Source: Ralstonia sp. RRA (GTDB lineage: Bacteria > Pseudomonadota > Gammaproteobacteria > Burkholderiales > Burkholderiaceae). Taken from it: DNA of 64,000 nucleotides. The stretch's first letter is position 1; each line of letters starts with the position of its first letter. Under the pieces are notes generated by a model, which saw only the letters and a list, made by a program, of their open reading frames with translations, was not told the DNA's origin and made no database searches. Location: positions 1,240,001 to 1,304,000 of the forward strand of contig NZ_CP146092.1 of the NCBI RefSeq assembly GCF_037023145.1. The letters are read 5' to 3'. Both the position numbers and the translations under genes were made by a program. Positions 61,190-64,000 of this stretch are shown here, one piece after another.

Positions 61190-62803
61190 TCAGGGCTCCA
61201 GCCGTGGCAGGCGCACGATGAACCTGGAGCCTTTGCCTTCTGCGCTGCTCACGGTAATCGTGCCCCGGTGCAGTTCGACCACAAGCTTGACCAGATACAA
61301 GCCGACACCGGCACCCACTGTGCCGGCCACATTGCCGCCGCGGACGTAGCGCTCGAACAGCCGCTCGATGTCGCGCTCCGGAATACCCATGCCGCGGTCT
61401 TCCACCACCACCGATACGCTTTCGGCATTGCCTTGCACATACACGCCAATCGGTTTGCCGGGCGGCGAGTATTTGACGGCATTGCCGATCAGGTTGCTGA
61501 ACGCCTGGAAGAGCAGCTTGGCGTCACCAAAGAAGGTGTCGGGCCCATCGGCTTCGATGTGTTCTTCGATGCGTGCGCCGGGCGTGCTGTCCCGGTGCAT
61601 CTCGCAAACTTCGTGAAGCAACGCCGGCAGCGGAAACAGGGTGCGCCGCATCGCTGCGGGCGTCGTGCTATCGAGCCACTGCGAAGAATCGAGCAGATGG
61701 TCCATCAGATGCGTCATGCGTTGCACGGCCGCGCGGATCTTGCCGCATCGCTCTTCGATCACCTCCGGTGGGGGCACTTCGCGCATGCGCATCAGCCGCT
61801 GTGCATGGCCGTCAATCACGCCCAGCGGTGTGCGGAATTCATGTGAGGCCATGGAGACAAAGTTGCGCTGCAGTTCAGCCAGGCGGCGCTCCTTGTCCAG
61901 CATGTCCTGCAGGACGGTCGCCTGTGCAACCAGGGCGTCCTTGCTGCGGCCCAGTTCGATGGTGTTGTCGCGAAAGCGTGCGACGGCCTGTGCGATGTCG
62001 CCGATTTCATCGCGACGGTCCAGGCCCGGGATGTCGACGTGCGTATCGTTGTTGGCGATGTGGTGCATGCGGTCAACCAGCACGGCGATCGGTCGGGAGA
62101 CTGCGTAGGCAAGGTAGGCCACCGCAACCACGACCAGGCAGGTTGCCACGATGATGGCGCCGATGATGAGTTGCCGTGCGTCGTGATAGGCCTGCGCCTC
62201 GCGTTCGGTTTCTGCGGTTGCGCTGGCGGTGCTGCGCTCGGTCAGGACGCCCAGCGTGTCGTTGGCATGGTCATAGGCCTGCCATGATTCATCGTGATAG
62301 AGCTGCTTCGCGCCCCGAATGTCTCCTGCCTTGGCCGTGATGATCACGCGCCTGGCCAGATCACGGTAGGTATTCCATTGGATGACGAATTGCTGGTACA
62401 GCGCACGCTCGGCTGAATCGTGTTCGATTCTTTCGTACCGGGATTGCGATCGCAGGATCAATTCATCGAGCTTGGCAACCTGTTGATCTGCGGCGACCAG
62501 ATCGGCGTGCGAGGTCGAAATCAGGTACTCCGCTTCCCCATAGCGGTAATCGGAAATGTAGTTGTTGAGATCGCCTAGAATGCGGCTGTTTTGCAGCCAG
62601 CGGCCACTGATCTGCGATGACACGCTATGGAAGCTGGCAAGCTGGTCAATGCTGAATGCACCCAGGCCGATGACCAGCAGCAGAAACGTCACAAAGGCAA
62701 GCGAGAGCCGAACGCGGACGGGCCGCAGTGCTGACAACGGACGGAATCTGGGCAATCGTGTGTCGGTCGACACGGAAACCGGGCTATGCGTGGGACGTGC
62801 CAT
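61190..62803 (-). CDS. Membrane sensor histidine kinase
   Basis: A 537-residue sensor kinase. TM1 (about 33-52) and TM2 (about 212-234) flank a 160-residue periplasmic four-helix sensor (4HB/MCP-like), followed by HAMP (about 236-290), HisKA with His321 in SMASHEFRTPLG and HATPase_c with DRGMGIP and GVGLYLVK at the end. The ligand is unknown. It is divergent from a LuxR-type response regulator 125 bases away, its likely partner. A GTG or other start in the region is possible; the ATG at 62803 gives a basic N-terminal tail. Confidence 0.9.
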   Translation of the reverse strand: MARPTHSPVSVSTDTRLPRFRPLSALRPVRVRLSLAFVTFLLLVIGLGAFSIDQLASFHSVSSQISGRWLQNSRILGDLNNYISDYRYGEAEYLISTSHADLVAADQQVAKLDELILRSQSRYERIEHDSAERALYQQFVIQWNTYRDLARRVIITAKAGDIRGAKQLYHDESWQAYDHANDTLGVLTERSTASATAETEREAQAYHDARQLIIGAIIVATCLVVVAVAYLAYAVSRPIAVLVDRMHHIANNDTHVDIPGLDRRDEIGDIAQAVARFRDNTIELGRSKDALVAQATVLQDMLDKERRLAELQRNFVSMASHEFRTPLGVIDGHAQRLMRMREVPPPEVIEERCGKIRAAVQRMTHLMDHLLDSSQWLDSTTPAAMRRTLFPLPALLHEVCEMHRDSTPGARIEEHIEADGPDTFFGDAKLLFQAFSNLIGNAVKYSPPGKPIGVYVQGNAESVSVVVEDRGMGIPERDIERLFERYVRGGNVAGTVGAGVGLYLVKLVVELHRGTITVSSAEGKGSRFIVRLPRLEP

Positions 62804-62928
62804 ACGCTTTTTCTAGCAATGCATCAAACTGCAGCGGAAGAGTTCGGCAGATAATGCCACGTGATTACACAGCCAAGGCGTCTATGCCTGCCGTGACATT
62901 GGCTGATGGCCCCCCATATTGACGCGGA

Positions 62929-63540
62929 ATGATCATGAGCGATGCTGATCGAAAAATCCTCTGTATTGAGGATGACCGCGAAACCGCGGAATTGATCGTC
63001 GAAGAGCTGGTTGAGCGCGGGTTCTCGGTCAACCAGGCCCACGACGGAGAGCAGGGCTTGACCGCCATTCTCCATGACGCGCCGGATCTTGTGCTGTGCG
63101 ACGTCAGCATGCCCGGCATGACGGGTTTCGAGTTGCTGGAGAAACTCGGCACGCTGGCGCCGCGCTATTCCGAGATTCCCTTCGTGTTTCTCACGGCGTT
63201 CGCGCAACGCGAGTACGAACTCAAGGGCCGCCGCCTGGGGGCTGACGACTATGTGACCAAGCCAGTCGACTTCGACATCCTGAGCAGCATCATCGAGACA
63301 CGGTTGGCCAAGAGCGCCCGCACGCGCAAGCCGCTGCCGGCGGTCAACCTGAGTGAGCGCGAGGTGGAAGTGCTGGCCTGGTCCGCACGTGGCAAGACCT
63401 CCGGCGAGATTGCCACCATCCTCGGCTTGTCCAAGCGCACCGTGGATTTTCATATCGATAACGCGCGGCAGAAGCTGGGCGTGGCCACGCGCATCGAGGC
63501 GGTGGTCAAGGCGTCTTCCGCCGGCATCATCAAGCTTTAA
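62929..63540 (+). CDS. Response regulator with LuxR-type DNA-binding domain
   Basis: A 203-residue two-domain regulator. The receiver domain (about 8-125) has the phospho-acceptor Asp58 in LVLCDVSMPGM, acidic Glu14-Asp15-Asp16, Thr in FLTAF and Lys in VTKPVDF. The C-terminal LuxR/NarL helix-turn-helix (about 140-200) has LSEREVEVL and LGLSKRTVDFHIDNA, the pattern seen in quorum-sensing-type output domains. It is divergent from the histidine kinase and precedes a convergent RND pump operon. ATG at 62935 is an alternative. Confidence 0.9.
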   Translation: MIMSDADRKILCIEDDRETAELIVEELVERGFSVNQAHDGEQGLTAILHDAPDLVLCDVSMPGMTGFELLEKLGTLAPRYSEIPFVFLTAFAQREYELKGRRLGADDYVTKPVDFDILSSIIETRLAKSARTRKPLPAVNLSEREVEVLAWSARGKTSGEIATILGLSKRTVDFHIDNARQKLGVATRIEAVVKASSAGIIKL

Positions 63541-63602
63541 GGCCCGCCTCCTCCGGGGCTTGTTGCTCTCATACGCAGCAGGGCCCGACACTAATCCCCC
63601 CC

Positions 63603-63643
63603 AAAAAACAGCGCGCCGGACTGCAGGAGTCACGGCGCGCTGT
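63603..63643 (-). terminator. Terminator of the right-edge RND operon
   Basis: On the minus strand ACAGCGCGCC (63643-63634) pairs perfectly with GGCGCGCTGT (63617-63608), followed by a T6 run (down to 63603). It lies 43 bases after the pump's stop. Confidence 0.88.
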
Positions 63644-63685
63644 ATAGCACCTCGTTGTCACCCCGCCCAGAAGGCGGGCGCTGCG

Positions 63686-64000
63686 TCAGACCGGTGCCTC
63701 CTCAGGTGGCGTCATGTCGGGCGGCGGCGTCTTGCCGAGAAACACCATCCGCAGTGCCGGCACGATTACCAGCAGCATCAACGGGCCGATCAGCATGCCG
63801 CCCACCACCACGGTGGCCAGCGGACGCTGCACTTGGCTACCGATGCCGGTGGAGATGGCCGCCGGGAACAGGCCGATACACGCCGACAGCGCCGTCATCA
63901 GCATCGGCCGCATCCGGTGCTGCGCGGCATGGAACATCGCCTCGGTCGGCTTCATGCCCTGCTCGCGGTGCAGGTCGTTGTAGTACGTGATCATCAGGAT
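63686..64000 (-). CDS. RND efflux pump, C-terminal end (CzcA/CusA-like), cut by window edge
   Basis: The last 104 residues of an RND inner-membrane pump. The terminal helices include MRPMLMTALSACIGLFPAAIS and IGSQVQRPLATVVVGGMLIG, closely parallel to the CzcA-like protein at 21373-24468 (RPVIMTAMLAGLGLLPAALS and IGSEAQRPLALVIVGGM). It is therefore a second member of the heavy-metal RND group. The rest lies beyond the window. Its own terminator follows. Confidence 0.85.
   Translation of the reverse strand: MLMITYYNDLHREQGMKPTEAMFHAAQHRMRPMLMTALSACIGLFPAAISTGIGSQVQRPLATVVVGGMLIGPLMLLVIVPALRMVFLGKTPPPDMTPPEEAPV

Overview
The window reads as chromosome or chromid sequence of a beta-proteobacterium of the Burkholderiaceae, most like Ralstonia. 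This is judged from the GC-rich, GC3-heavy coding, the gene families present and their arrangement; no database search was possible. Genes are dense on both strands. Both ends are cut inside genes: a CPA1 cation/proton antiporter on the left and a heavy-metal RND pump on the right. No rRNA, tRNA, phage or CRISPR array was seen. One insertion sequence is present.

1-12.6 kb: antiporter; a ketone-body set (acetoacetate decarboxylase, 3-hydroxybutyrate dehydrogenase, patatin-like lipase); a MocR-type regulator divergent from an omega-amino acid aminotransferase plus methylmalonate-semialdehyde dehydrogenase pair; a cold-shock gene with a clear promoter; a Kup potassium transporter. 12.7-19 kb: a formate operon on the minus strand (OFA-type transporter, single-subunit molybdopterin oxidoreductase of the FdhF/YdeP type, a mini winged-helix-like protein, fdhD). 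The fdhD gene is split by a 1192-bp IS3-family (IS407-group) element with a 4-bp target duplication. Removing the element restores the reading frame exactly. 19-31 kb: amino-acid permease, orphan Hpt protein, a czcCBA-like metal efflux operon, a MerR regulator with a textbook 19-bp-spacer promoter, and a four-gene operon matching the recently described bufferin systems: DUF2282 precursor, DUF692 MNIO enzyme, DUF2063 partner, DoxX protein.

31-46 kb: nucleoid-type small proteins, two Lrp/AsnC genes each divergent from one gene (a DMT exporter and a PLP lyase), gamma-glutamyltransferase, then a quinate/shikimate catabolic cluster (HPPD, MFS, shikimate dehydrogenase, MHS permease, IclR regulator, fused dehydroshikimate dehydratase, porin). 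Two nearly identical operator sequences lie in front of its divergent arms.

46-59 kb: a second MocR regulator, moaE-moaD, an intact second fdhD, cytochrome bd oxidase (cydAB), a bestrophin-like channel, a ClpG/ClpK-type disaggregase with an N-terminal zinc-finger signature, and a second FdhF/YdeP-type oxidoreductase. This cluster supplies molybdopterin synthase and an intact FdhD, so it may compensate for the broken fdhD at 13 kb. 59-64 kb: dadA behind a tandem glycine riboswitch, a small membrane protein, a divergent histidine kinase and LuxR-type response regulator, and the end of a second RND pump.
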